From NCBI GenBank assembly GCA_025201865.1, contig MU602917.1, forward strand, positions 1 to 29,113: DNA of 29,113 bases, read 5' to 3'. This DNA comes from Ramicandelaber brevisporus (Eukaryota > Kickxellomycota > Ramicandelaberales > Ramicandelaberaceae). Within the stretch, counting starts at the first letter, position 1. Each line of letters opens with the position of its first letter. The notes beneath the pieces were generated by a model, which did not search any database, was not told the DNA's origin, and worked only from the letters and a program-made list of their open reading frames with translations. Made by a program: the position numbers and the translations under genes. This document shows, piece by piece, positions 18,501-27,835 of the stretch.

Positions 18501-21479
18501 ATGATGAGCAACAACAGTGTCCACGCAACAATAGCAGCAGCAGCAGCAGCAGCAGCATCGACGACAGCTGTATCGGCGACAGCAGCGGCGGCCGTGGCAG
18601 CATCGAATATGGCCGGCACAGTTTGTCCAAGCTGCAACAACACAGTTGAAGATAGTGTTGATGACGTTTACATTGGTGCGGGAAATGAACGATGGCATCG
18701 AGCATGTCGACTGATCTTTCAGTATTGGGGTGCACACATCTTCGATCCAGTCACAGCAGCAACCTCCAACACCAGCTTCAAGTCAGCATCATCACCTCAT
18801 CATCGGCGACGACCATCAGCAGCGCCGGCACCGATTAGAGTTGAGACGATCAATGCTATTTACCAGTCGTTTTCTGCATTTGAACAGGCGGTTGCAAACT
18901 GTATTCTAGAAACGGTTGTGGATACAAGTGTTCGAGCAGCAGAGCGTCTTGTTTTGCACATTGAGTCACTGTTTGCTGCCAGCGACGCACTTGATACAAT
19001 TTTGCAGAAAGCAGCAGGCAGTTCATCCGCCGCTCTGACAGCAGCCACGATAATAGCAACAACGCCAACAGCAACAACGCCAACAATGACAGCGGCAGAT
19101 TTACTTCGAGAGCCGCGTCGATTAGTCAAGCGAGTTGTGGCATTATTGGCTGTGTTGAGCAACCTCGCTGCTTCCAACTCTGCAGGTGCCGCCAGTGATG
19201 ACATTGGACGCGACTTGGTCTCCCATGTTGCAGTCATTTCGCACTGTACAAAGACTGTCCTCCAGAGACTGCTGACCACTGCAATCCGGATAGACACTCT
19301 TTACTGCTGTAGCGAAGGTGAGAGTGGAACTGGGCAAAGTCTTGGAGCAATCGACTGCACGCTTGGCTGGCTGGAAAGAGCGAGTAACTTGCAGCAGTTG
19401 GCGCGGTTTAGAGATGTGCAGGCTAATCTGACAGTGTTTGCAGATCGATGTGGCATATGTAAAGCGACGGTGGATGGAAGATGCTATCATGTTGGATCGC
19501 AAACGAATGAAACATCACCAATGTGTTTGCATATGGGATGTGTGTCTTGTGCAAAATGTGGAAATTTTTTGCTTAATCTTGAGCACGGATCAATCATGGT
19601 ATCTCAGAGAAATGATGACAGCAAACATGTGTGGTGCTCAACGTGTGCTCCAGATGGTGCATCTGTTGCCACAGTCAGAGAGATGTCGCAGCTTGAGCAG
19701 TACGTGTTTCTGTTGAGAGTGGCACTGGTCAGATTTTCCGACTTGTTATCAGCTGATGTTACAAATCGGTCAAAGACGGCCGTGCAAAATGTGGCCGATG
19801 ATATGCGATCTGCCACTCCAATCAAGCAATCCAGCCAACCATCTTCGCCGCTGTCAGTTCACGTTGGTCGAACACAGTCGTATCAGAGCCAACAGTCTCA
19901 TCTTCAGCACTTGAGCCAGCAACACCATCGACAGCAATCACACTCGCCTGCTCCATTTGCTCGCTCGCCGATTCCTGGATTCACAAGTCCACTAGCATCA
20001 CAGTCAGTCCACAGCAGCAGCAGCATCAGCAGACTTCAACAGCAGCAACAGCCATCACACATCCCTCAAGTATCAGTTGTCTCGGGTAAGGACAGACTCT
20101 CGTCATTTGTAGCTGGCGGCTCGACTGAGAGTCTGGATATTGGTAGAGATGGCTCACCTTCAACCACAGCTGCAGTGGGTTCATTACATGATCCAGTCAA
20201 GCGGCTGTACTTGTCTGATTTACAACCACATGAGTTGCATGTGGCAAGATTTGTGTCTATTCTGCGACTCCAATCACGGCTTAATGGGGCATTTACTATG
20301 GACGAAATGCTGGCAATGGCTGGTCATCGCAAACAGTCATTCTGGCAGCGGCTAAAATGGCCTTCAAACCGTTCAAACAGCAGCCAGCAGCAGCATAACC
20401 TTCAGCAATTACAGCCATCAACCTCGCTCACAGCCAGTGGCCCAACATTCGGTGTCGCTTTGGATGTGCTGATGGAGAGACAGTGTGTGGAGGCAGAAAC
20501 TCCGTCATTGCTATGGCAGTTGGCATCGTCACGCTTGCAACCGAGTCAAGTCAAACTTCTTGGTATTCCCCAGCGCACTCTGCGTATTCCAATGTTCTTT
20601 GACCGCTGTCTAGTCTCGTTGCTGAGGTCGGATTTGGCGACTGAAGGCATATTCCGCAAGAATGGCAATGCCCGCAAACTAGCTGAATTGGTCCAGAACA
20701 CGGACCAAGACTTGCAGCGGTCTGTAAATGAGTTGCTGCCAAAGGAGTCCTCCATCATGATTGCTGCGCTGTTGAAGCGGTTCTTGCGTAGTTTGCCGGA
20801 GCCAATTTTTACCACTCGACTGTTCAAATTACTGTGCTCATGCAGCAGTACTTCAGAAGTTGAGGTGATGCAGCTTGCCTTCCATTTGCTGCCGCCTGTT
20901 AATCGAGATATGCTGGAGATTCTAGTTGCAGTGCTGAGATATACTGCAACATTTGCTGTTGACGAATCAAGTCCAAGCGGTGGCTCAAAGATGGATCTGT
21001 CCAACATTGCCACAGTGTTTGCAATGAACATGCTCTCAAGCACTCCTACGGGCGACTCGGTGACACCAGGCTCAGCCACAAATCCAGCTGCAGTGCTATC
21101 AGCTGTATCATCTTCCTCCAACATCTCCAGTGCAGCGGGCTCACCAGCATCTGCTCACAGCGAGGCGTTGGCTGCAGTATCATGCATGTCGTTCATACTT
21201 GAATCATGCGGTGGTTCGCAGCTGTTTAAAACCCATCAGTCAGTTTTAGACGTGCTGAAGTCTGATCCGATGTTTGTTGAATCAATTCGGACTCAAATGG
21301 CATCCGCAGTTCCGCCAGTGTCCCCTGGATTGCCTCCAATCTCCTCGTCAATGCCAATCAGTGCCACCAATAGCAACAATAATTCACCCACCGAGACACT
21401 AACAACCAAGGACATCCTCAAGAGATGTGAACAGTTACTCAACAATAATACTTCATCCAAGCGTCATCATCAACCTTAA
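18501..21479 (+). CDS. Lrg1-like LIM/RhoGAP protein
   Basis: 992 residues from ATG 18501; the frame is open 27 nt further upstream but without ATG. Fungal Lrg1 inactivates Rho1 and so tunes cell-wall glucan synthesis and polarity. Visible: a poly-Ala N-terminus; a zinc half-finger CPSC...HRAC (42-69); a second Cys/His cluster CGIC...CYH...C..MGCVSCAKCG...CSTC (317-382) typical of LIM; a LEQYVFLLRVAL segment (about 398-409) and a YLSDLQPHEL...SFWQRLKWP segment (about 570-622), both characteristic of Lrg1 rather than generic RhoGAPs; and the RhoGAP domain (about 650-850) with arginine finger EGIFRKNGN (Arg719), LLKRFLRSLPEPIF and MDLSNIATVFAMN. The three LIM domains of yeast Lrg1 are reduced to about one and a half. 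The C-terminal tail is Ser/Pro-rich, ending in a helical KDILKRCEQLL. Confidence 0.88.
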   Translation: MMSNNSVHATIAAAAAAAASTTAVSATAAAAVAASNMAGTVCPSCNNTVEDSVDDVYIGAGNERWHRACRLIFQYWGAHIFDPVTAATSNTSFKSASSPHHRRRPSAAPAPIRVETINAIYQSFSAFEQAVANCILETVVDTSVRAAERLVLHIESLFAASDALDTILQKAAGSSSAALTAATIIATTPTATTPTMTAADLLREPRRLVKRVVALLAVLSNLAASNSAGAASDDIGRDLVSHVAVISHCTKTVLQRLLTTAIRIDTLYCCSEGESGTGQSLGAIDCTLGWLERASNLQQLARFRDVQANLTVFADRCGICKATVDGRCYHVGSQTNETSPMCLHMGCVSCAKCGNFLLNLEHGSIMVSQRNDDSKHVWCSTCAPDGASVATVREMSQLEQYVFLLRVALVRFSDLLSADVTNRSKTAVQNVADDMRSATPIKQSSQPSSPLSVHVGRTQSYQSQQSHLQHLSQQHHRQQSHSPAPFARSPIPGFTSPLASQSVHSSSSISRLQQQQQPSHIPQVSVVSGKDRLSSFVAGGSTESLDIGRDGSPSTTAAVGSLHDPVKRLYLSDLQPHELHVARFVSILRLQSRLNGAFTMDEMLAMAGHRKQSFWQRLKWPSNRSNSSQQQHNLQQLQPSTSLTASGPTFGVALDVLMERQCVEAETPSLLWQLASSRLQPSQVKLLGIPQRTLRIPMFFDRCLVSLLRSDLATEGIFRKNGNARKLAELVQNTDQDLQRSVNELLPKESSIMIAALLKRFLRSLPEPIFTTRLFKLLCSCSSTSEVEVMQLAFHLLPPVNRDMLEILVAVLRYTATFAVDESSPSGGSKMDLSNIATVFAMNMLSSTPTGDSVTPGSATNPAAVLSAVSSSSNISSAAGSPASAHSEALAAVSCMSFILESCGGSQLFKTHQSVLDVLKSDPMFVESIRTQMASAVPPVSPGLPPISSSMPISATNSNNNSPTETLTTKDILKRCEQLLNNNTSSKRHHQP

Positions 21480-21661
21480 TTACTTTACTTTTCCCCCTTC
21501 CATCCACAATCGTTACTCATTACATTATTACTATTTTGCTACTTTCTTTTTTTTGCTCGATTTACTTTGTTTGCCTTTTGAATTTCCAATTTTGTTCTCT
21601 CGCGTTTTTTTTCTTCATCATTTTTGTTTCTGCTTTTGTTTTTTATTCTGATGCCCGTAAG

Positions 21662-22834
21662 ATGTCGAGATCAGGTACAAACAGAGATCAGTCAGCAGCA
21701 GCACAGCAACAGCAGCAACAGCAGCAACAGCAACAGCAAAAGCAGTCGAAGCAGCTGGACCAGCTGAAGCAGTCGAAGCCGGAAGAAGCTGCTCCTGTCA
21801 AAGTATCTGCAATGAGACGAGCTGAGCAATACTTTAAGGCTCGGAACCCACCTCCTGATTTGGACAGCTGTGCATTCGATGCTGAACGGTTCGAACAGCA
21901 CCCAGAACTAGTATCATCAGATCCATCGGCCTCTAAGCATTCACATTGGTTTGCCGATAACAATGGATTTGTTCGAGTCGAACTAAAGAAGCCTGTTTAT
22001 GGATGCACTCATGGCTGGATTCACGCAAAGAGACCTGGTATCATACTGCTATCGAGAGCAGTACCAGCTGACATGCAGTATCGTCTAATACACAGTGCAT
22101 TGACAGCATGGCCACGGGATTTACGAAACAAATCAAACGTCGACAATGTGAGTGCAAGCGGAATCATTCGAACAGAAGGCAGAAGTCTGTGGGACATTTA
22201 TCTTGGCAATCAACTAGGACAACAGCCATCAGCAGCAGAGTCACTAAAGAGACTAATCAAAATGAGATGGATTACACTAGGTGCACAGTATGATTGGACA
22301 TCAAAGACTTATGATAAACCACACGACGAGGAATGGCCCGAAATGCCTCCAGAGGTTGCAGAATTAACGTCACTAGTTGTTGACGCTGTCGACGGTCTCG
22401 CATGGCCGCAAGTCGACGCTGACATTGCCCCGTTTGTGAATAGATACCCAGCTTCACAGTATGCAGCAGAGGCTGCCATCGTTAATTACTATCAGCCACG
22501 CGACACGCTAACTGCCCATGTTGATCGGAGTGAATACAACATGGAGGCACCACTTGTCGCAACCAGTCTGGGCCAAGGCGGAATACTGCTCGTTGGTGGA
22601 CACGACAGAGAAGAAGCACCGTTACCGCTTGTTGTACATAGTGGAGACATTGTGGTAATGTGTGGACCCGGAAGAGCTGCGTACCATGGAGTTCCGCTGG
22701 TGTTTACCGAGCAACTACCTCCATTCCCTGCTAGCGAGGTGATCAGAGAGGATGAATCGAAAGAGGAATGGGATACTCTACTCCAATTCATGTCTACATG
22801 CCGTATGAACATTTCAGTCAGGCAACTTAACTAG
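21662..22834 (+). CDS. ALKBH1: ALKBH1-like 2OG-Fe(II) dioxygenase
   Basis: 390 residues from ATG 21662; an in-frame extension to 21536 has no ATG and encodes T-rich-strand Phe/Leu. AlkB homologue 1 enzymes use 2-oxoglutarate, O2 and Fe(II) to remove methyl groups from nucleic acids; ALKBH1 has been assigned tRNA m1A and cytosine and DNA N6-methyladenine activity. Family features: KPVYGCTHGW and PGIILLSRAVP early region, LIKMRWITLGAQYDWTSK (the ALKBH1 LRW.TLG.HYNW motif), then the catalytic core HVDRSE with Fe ligands His286 and Asp288, HSGDIVVMCGPGR, His342 in YHGV, and 2OG-binding arginines Arg381 and Arg387 (CRMNISVR). All key residues are present. The N-terminus has a run of about 12 Gln encoded by mixed CAG/CAA. 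Confidence 0.92.
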   Translation: MSRSGTNRDQSAAAQQQQQQQQQQQQKQSKQLDQLKQSKPEEAAPVKVSAMRRAEQYFKARNPPPDLDSCAFDAERFEQHPELVSSDPSASKHSHWFADNNGFVRVELKKPVYGCTHGWIHAKRPGIILLSRAVPADMQYRLIHSALTAWPRDLRNKSNVDNVSASGIIRTEGRSLWDIYLGNQLGQQPSAAESLKRLIKMRWITLGAQYDWTSKTYDKPHDEEWPEMPPEVAELTSLVVDAVDGLAWPQVDADIAPFVNRYPASQYAAEAAIVNYYQPRDTLTAHVDRSEYNMEAPLVATSLGQGGILLVGGHDREEAPLPLVVHSGDIVVMCGPGRAAYHGVPLVFTEQLPPFPASEVIREDESKEEWDTLLQFMSTCRMNISVRQLN

Positions 22835-22951
22835 CCATCCAGGCGAATCCACACTTTGTTATTACCTTCCTAACTTTGACTTTAACCTTGAGCTTAACCT
22901 TGAGTTAAACTGAAAAAGAAAAGAAACAACAAAAAAAGAAATAAAACCAAA

Positions 22952-25021
22952 ATGAAGCCAGAAGACAAGAATAAGAACAAAGACAAGAACAAGAGCAAAA
23001 GCAGCAGTAAGACGGGTACCAAGTCGACGGTGCCACTACAGATCCGCGCATATGTAGGTGGATTGACGGAAGCCATCAGCGACACGGATCTCGAGCAGCG
23101 TTTCAAACTCTTTGGCACGGTTAATGGAGTTGAGTCGGTCAGATCAGTCACCGACCAAGTTCATCGCGGGTTTGCATACCTTGATCTCAACATACTTCCA
23201 GATCAATGGCATCGACTGTTATCATTGTTTAATGGATCTAAATGGAAAGGCGCTCAGCTGAGGATTGAAACTGCCAAGCCGAGCTATGAACAGAAGCTGG
23301 CTAAAGAGCGTGAAGCTGCTCAAGCGCTGGTGCAAATGGAAGAGACGGGCGAGAGTGATGCACTGGTGGCAGATAGAAAGCTGAGAGATGTCAAGGCTGC
23401 AAAGCGAATTGTGAGAACACTGGTTGGTGGAAACATTGCATATCATTCATCTGCAAAGCTGGAACAGGATCGTGCAGCGGATCAACAGCTAAACACGCCG
23501 GATGCAGTGGCAGTTGAAGGCGTGCCAGAGTATCAGCCACGCCTAAGAAACTTGCGGGATGAGCGACCATGTGTTGAAGCGATTCAGGTTAGAAATATGC
23601 AGTCGATTACAGATAAAACGGCAGAGGGCCGCAGAGGCTGGAAGTTTGGTAAATTTGGAAGAGCCATGCCGATTTTGTCAGTGCCTATAAACGGAATTAA
23701 AGCAGAAAAGGATGGATCTGGATTGATTACTGGTGATATTCAGGCGATAAAGGATCATTTGAAGAAATTGCCACAAAGAGAAATGCAAAGAAAGTCAGTT
23801 CTAGACTTGGATTGGTCAGTTGATTATAAAGATAATAATCAGCCAGTTAGGAAATTTGCTAGTATAGTGTCTGATGATGATGATAATGATGATAATGATG
23901 ATACCTATTATGAGAATAAGGGTGGCGACATGGATGACAATGCTATGGATATCAGTGAAGCTGAAAATAGTCGACAAGAAGTTGAGTCTGAGGAGTCTGA
24001 GGAGTCTGAAAATGAAGAGGCGCCATCCAGTGCACCAAAATCGCTCAGCATATTTAATGACAGTGATGATGAGAAGGAGGATGATGGCGAATACGATGCA
24101 AACAGGGCAGCCAATATTGATGCTGAATTGGAGACTGATCGGTCGCGAACAATGGACATTTTGCAGCAATTATTTGGTGATTCTGGCGCAAGCGACTCAA
24201 AGGCGGAGACTACCAAACCAGCAGCACGGGTGCCAAAGGGTACGGGACTAATGTGGCCATCTATCAAAGTGTACGACCCGCGTGATCCACGTTCGGCAAG
24301 ACTTTTACTTGGTAGCGACGCTGAGGATTCATTTGAGCAGCTCGATGATAAAGATGAAGCCAGAATGACTGCAGTTAATGATGAGGATGTTGAACCGATG
24401 GATATCGACACCACAGTACATAATGAAGATACTGTAGTGCAGAATAGAATCGATGATGAGGATGATGTTGATACGAGCGACTCTGAGAGTATCGCCTCGA
24501 GGACATCATCCCCTTCAGACAGTGATAACAATGATGATATTGATGATGAACCCACCAATACCAACGAGGCTGATTCTTCCAGTAAACCAGGTGCAGAGCG
24601 ATTCTCTGTCATCAACACCAATCTCAAGTCACTCATCTTTGACAGTGGCGCAGCTTCGGGTGCAACATTCTCATTCTTTGGCAATTTCGAGCCTGAAGAA
24701 CCCACAGCCGAAGAACCAGTCGATTTACAGTCAGCTGATCAAGAACATTCACAGCACCAGGACCAACAGTACCAGCAGCAACAGACACTAGCTGTTGCAT
24801 CATCGCTATTGTTTGCACCATTGATCAATCCTGACTGGCACAAGACTGCCAATGTACCAATGACATTCTGCAGGACCGACAGACCTGATTACATTGAAAA
24901 GAAGTGGCGCAAAGCACGGCCCGAGCTGATCAAGGAGTTTAAGCGTAAGCACAAGTCAGCTGCTCGCACTGCATCTCGCGCCAAATTACTTAAACAAAAG
25001 GCTGCTTCTTCATCTAAATAA
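22952..25021 (+). CDS. NOL8: NOL8-like nucleolar RRM protein
   Basis: 689 residues. NOL8 is a nucleolar RNA-binding protein needed for large-subunit rRNA processing. A Lys-rich head (about 1-28) precedes one RRM (about 29-108) with RNP2 IRAYVGGL (31-38) and RNP1 HRGFAYLDLN (71-80), followed by the NOL8-typical LFNGSKWKGAQLRIETAKPSYEQKLAKEREAAQ continuation, in which the RRM runs into a helix. The middle is very acidic (Asp/Glu/Ser-rich, several DDDDNDD-type runs). The C-terminal part has INPDWHKTAN and a basic EFKRKHKSAARTASR tail, also as in NOL8. The gene follows ALKBH1 on the same strand after 117 bp and converges on the Sel1-repeat gene 104 bp beyond. The ATG sits in an A-rich context (AACCAAAATG). 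Confidence 0.85.
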   Translation: MKPEDKNKNKDKNKSKSSSKTGTKSTVPLQIRAYVGGLTEAISDTDLEQRFKLFGTVNGVESVRSVTDQVHRGFAYLDLNILPDQWHRLLSLFNGSKWKGAQLRIETAKPSYEQKLAKEREAAQALVQMEETGESDALVADRKLRDVKAAKRIVRTLVGGNIAYHSSAKLEQDRAADQQLNTPDAVAVEGVPEYQPRLRNLRDERPCVEAIQVRNMQSITDKTAEGRRGWKFGKFGRAMPILSVPINGIKAEKDGSGLITGDIQAIKDHLKKLPQREMQRKSVLDLDWSVDYKDNNQPVRKFASIVSDDDDNDDNDDTYYENKGGDMDDNAMDISEAENSRQEVESEESEESENEEAPSSAPKSLSIFNDSDDEKEDDGEYDANRAANIDAELETDRSRTMDILQQLFGDSGASDSKAETTKPAARVPKGTGLMWPSIKVYDPRDPRSARLLLGSDAEDSFEQLDDKDEARMTAVNDEDVEPMDIDTTVHNEDTVVQNRIDDEDDVDTSDSESIASRTSSPSDSDNNDDIDDEPTNTNEADSSSKPGAERFSVINTNLKSLIFDSGAASGATFSFFGNFEPEEPTAEEPVDLQSADQEHSQHQDQQYQQQQTLAVASSLLFAPLINPDWHKTANVPMTFCRTDRPDYIEKKWRKARPELIKEFKRKHKSAARTASRAKLLKQKAASSSK

Positions 25022-25022
25022 A
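25017..25022 (+). terminator. AATAAA overlapping the NOL8 stop codon
   Basis: The hexamer AATAAA overlaps the stop codon TAA 25019-25021. If used, it implies a 3' UTR of only about 20-40 nt, fitting the 104-bp convergent spacer. Confidence 0.5.
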
Positions 25023-25125
25023 ATTGCATTTTTAAAGTATAAAACCCCCGATTGATATCTGTATTCATTGTGGTCGTTTATTAGTCTTTTCGTTTCTATT
25101 TCTATTTTTATTATCATTATTATTA

Positions 25126-26727
25126 TTACATGATTGAGCATCCAGGTGGTCGATAGCTGTTTTGAGGATTTGCGATGCGTTCTTTATCTCCGGATGTCAA
25201 GTCAGCGAGTCGCTTCGATGCAGTCTGGGCAATTGGCCCGCCAATCTTGATCACAGCCTCCAGCAACTCACGAGCAGTTTCTTCATTTGAGCCATTCTTT
25301 GAAGTAGCCAAATACAACTCAGCCAAGTTCATCATCGATGGCTGGAATCCCTGTTTAGTTGCCAATAGCCAATATTCTTCAGCGAGCTCTAACTTCTTTG
25401 GGAATGCATCCATCGATCCTGATCTGTATGCATCTCCCAAGTTGTGCAGTGCCTCTGGCAGCCCCTTTGATGCAGCCTTTTTGAGCAATTCGGCGCCTCG
25501 ATCAGCGGCTGCTCTCAGTTCTTCACTGGACGGATTCTCTCTAATTGGCTGCTTTTCCGGTGACATTTCTCGACTCATCGGATCTCCATATGCCTTTGCC
25601 AGCAATATATTCGCCATCATAAACTCACCACCTGCATGTCCGCCAGCAACTGCCTTTTCGAGATACGCCTCGGATTCAGATGTGTTGCCATTTGAGCGCT
25701 TGAGTGATAGCTGAGCCAGCCGTACGGCAGCATCGAGGTTGTTTGCGCTGTCAACAAGAGCTTTGAGCATGACCTGGGCATCTCTGTTAGCACTGCGTGG
25801 TCGATCGTGGCGGCCGCTGTCCACGAGAATAATCTCTGCATAGATGCTCATTGCCATTGGATGACCTTTATATGCCAATTTGCGAACAATGTCAGTCGCC
25901 TCAGATGTATTCTGATCAGTTTCGCCAAATGTGGACGATGCTGATGAACCAATTAATAGATGGAGATCGCCGCCTGCCAATAATGTTGCTTTCATCAAAC
26001 TTGCTGAATCTGCCTCTGCCGCTTTCTTTGGGCTGGTTACTGCATCATGTAAATTGACATTGGATGCAATCGAGAGGAGTCTTCGAGCCGCATGGAAACA
26101 AGCCATCAATCCCTCATCGCTCATACTCAACGATGAGTCGCCTTCTGTTGACTGTTGCTGCTGCTGCTGCTGCTGCTGTTGCTGCTGCTGTTGCTGATAG
26201 CCCAACTGTCGATTTCTGGCAGTGATTGGCACGGTAAGAATGCCAGCCATCAGATTCAAGGCACGAATGCTGTTACCAGCCAACTCGAGAATCTCTCTAT
26301 CTGCCGAATCCCGCTGCGCAACCGTTGCATCTAGCTGTCGAGTCTCGCTTTCCAGCTGCAAAATACGCCGCTGGTTCTCTTCACTGATAGGCGTTTCTCT
26401 CTCTGATGCCAGTGCTCGAACAGCAGTGTCTGGCAATACAGCCGGCGAGCTGCCCTTTGATTGTTCGACACGGTCGCTCCGTCTTGGCGAAGGCGTTGGC
26501 TGGATGTCAGGTACAACTTTGGATGATGTAGCACTACTAGAGGCAGCAGATCCTTCGCCGCCAGTCTGATCTCCACTGCCGTCCTGAAGATGCGAGAACG
26601 AGGACAGTCCGTGGCGTTCAAACATGGCTGTGGCTGTGCCAAGTAGCTTGCGAGCAGCCACTTTACGTCTCGTGCCGCTGACCGCCGCTCTCGCCGCAGC
26701 CGCAGTTGCGCCAGATATTCTGCCCAT
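25126..26727 (-). CDS. Sel1-repeat protein with C-terminal CaaX box
   Basis: 533 residues. An N-terminal basic, Ala-rich segment (about 1-35; possibly an organelle or membrane-targeting helix) is followed by a Ser-rich linker, a short coiled coil (about 118-150), and a run of about 15 Gln (about 182-197). Next come Sel1-like helical repeats (about 265-510), recognisable from A(Y)KGHPMAMSIYAEI, AGGHAGGEFMMANILLAKAYG, ASKGLPEALHNLGDAYRSG and ATKQGFQPSMMNLAELYLA. The last four residues are CSIM, a good farnesylation CaaX signal. Sel1-repeat proteins are scaffolds. In fungi the chitin-synthase activator Skt5/Chs4 also combines Sel1 repeats with a terminal CaaX, but the N-terminal two thirds here do not let me assign that identity. 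The gene is divergent from the next gene across 241 bp. Confidence 0.85.
   Translation of the reverse strand: MGRISGATAAAARAAVSGTRRKVAARKLLGTATAMFERHGLSSFSHLQDGSGDQTGGEGSAASSSATSSKVVPDIQPTPSPRRSDRVEQSKGSSPAVLPDTAVRALASERETPISEENQRRILQLESETRQLDATVAQRDSADREILELAGNSIRALNLMAGILTVPITARNRQLGYQQQQQQQQQQQQQQQSTEGDSSLSMSDEGLMACFHAARRLLSIASNVNLHDAVTSPKKAAEADSASLMKATLLAGGDLHLLIGSSASSTFGETDQNTSEATDIVRKLAYKGHPMAMSIYAEIILVDSGRHDRPRSANRDAQVMLKALVDSANNLDAAVRLAQLSLKRSNGNTSESEAYLEKAVAGGHAGGEFMMANILLAKAYGDPMSREMSPEKQPIRENPSSEELRAAADRGAELLKKAASKGLPEALHNLGDAYRSGSMDAFPKKLELAEEYWLLATKQGFQPSMMNLAELYLATSKNGSNEETARELLEAVIKIGGPIAQTASKRLADLTSGDKERIANPQNSYRPPGCSIM
26152..26200. repeat. CTG/TTG run encoding poly-Gln
   Basis: About 15 consecutive CTG or TTG triplets on the + strand encode glutamines (CAG/CAA) of the Sel1-repeat protein on the minus strand. 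Confidence 0.9.
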
Positions 26728-26968
26728 ATTGCCTGCTCTGGCTGTTTCTTTCTTCTTTTTTTCAGGCTGGTTTTATTTTTGCTGTTGTTTTTGTTGTTTT
26801 TGGTGTGCGGAGTCCATTCAAGTTCGGACTGCGGCAGTTCATCTAGCTCTCGTTCTTGGCTCTTGTTCTCGCGTCATCTTTGTCAGCCTCATCAGCATCA
26901 CCACCATCTCTGTCTGCACTTCACTTCACTTCACTTTATATTCCTTCTTTTTTCTTGCAACATAACAG
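26728..26968. promoter_or_regulatory. Divergent promoter of Sel1-repeat and small-protein genes
   Basis: 241 bp between two divergent ATGs. It is T-rich near the left gene, then has a CATCAGCATCACCACCATC patch and four tandem CACTT/ACTTC units at about 26916-26935 followed by TTTATATTCC. CAACATAACAG ends exactly at the ATG of the right gene and resembles a 3' splice site. Confidence 0.55.
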
Positions 26969-27433
26969 ATGAGCGAGCACCGTATTACTCTTGTTGACGG
27001 CCTTCCAAGCCGCGGCTTTGTTGGCAGCGCTCCAAAGGCCACCATTGAAATCATCGGCAACCCTGACGAACAAGCTTCCGTCTTTGTCAAGAAGCAGACT
27101 CTCAAGCCAGGCTCTCGCTTCGACTACGCCGTCTCCGAGGGCAACGTTGCCACCTCCGACATCAAGCCCCTGCTGGATAACGTCAAAGCCTTGAAGGAGC
27201 ATAAGGATGTGTCGTTTACTCATGCTGGTCTTGATACCGGCATTGTGGTGAGTGCCGAGGATGGATCTAGCTGGTCTGTGGGTATGCCACATCCGGGCGA
27301 GGCCAGCCATGGATACGGTGGAGATCTAGATGCGGCTGGACTGACCCCGCAGGTGGCGAAAGCGTCGAACGAGCATGTCACCGCTTTCAAGTCGGCAGTG
27401 AGCGCCATCCAGCATATTGGCAGTCTTGTATAA
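26969..27433 (+). CDS. Small Cys-free protein of unknown function
   Basis: 154 residues, intact, TAA stop. I do not recognise the family. The product has no cysteine, no signal peptide and no membrane segment; it has one Trp (SSWSVGMPHPGEASHGYGG region, about 100-117) and looks like a soluble alpha/beta protein with an N-terminal half rich in short hydrophobic strands (ITLVDGLP, ATIEIIG, ASVFVKK) and helices near the end (VTAFKSAVSAIQHIGSL). Codons in the first half favour C-ending triplets, more than in neighbours, which suggests high expression. The start is the first ATG after a pyrimidine-rich leader. Confidence 0.75.
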   Translation: MSEHRITLVDGLPSRGFVGSAPKATIEIIGNPDEQASVFVKKQTLKPGSRFDYAVSEGNVATSDIKPLLDNVKALKEHKDVSFTHAGLDTGIVVSAEDGSSWSVGMPHPGEASHGYGGDLDAAGLTPQVAKASNEHVTAFKSAVSAIQHIGSLV

Positions 27434-27835
27434 ACCCTTTTGACATTTTTAATGTATTTATTTACAATACCTTGACTTTTTATCATTTTAATGATTGAAT
27501 CGACAACGCGTGGTATCAGCGTTTAAAGACTCTTCTAATTCCCCCAAAATAACCGTTAAAAACGAGTGCGTCTCGTGATACATGTCATCCGTGCGTGTGA
27601 GTGAGCGTGTGTGTGTGTGTGTGTGCGGCGTAGTCTACAATAGCCCTGAGGTGCTACCGATGGGAACCAAGAGCTGCGGAACCTATCCATCCAAACGTTT
27701 ATAGACCCTGGCGGTCGAGAAACACGCTTCCCTTTTCGCTCAACCCTTCTCTTTGTTCTCTACACTACTACAACAACAACAACACTCGAAGAAAGTAAAC
27801 TCAAATATTCAAAGCAAAAGAAGCGAAGAAACATC
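27434..27835. promoter_or_regulatory. Spacer with the promoter of the last gene
   Basis: About 400 bp: the 3' end of the small-protein gene (A/T-rich to about 27560), a (GT)n microsatellite at 27607-27625, and an A-rich leader with ACAACAACAACAAC (about 27769-27783) before the ATG. No other gene is seen. Confidence 0.5.
27607..27625. repeat. (GT)n microsatellite
   Basis: About nine GT dinucleotides upstream of the 2OG-oxygenase gene. Confidence 0.9.

Noticed and set aside
22878-22910. TTAACCTTGAG repeat between ALKBH1 and NOL8 resembling telomere-like units
   Set aside because: Only two to three imperfect copies are present and they do not match the fungal TTAGGG unit; it is probably chance in an A/T-rich spacer.
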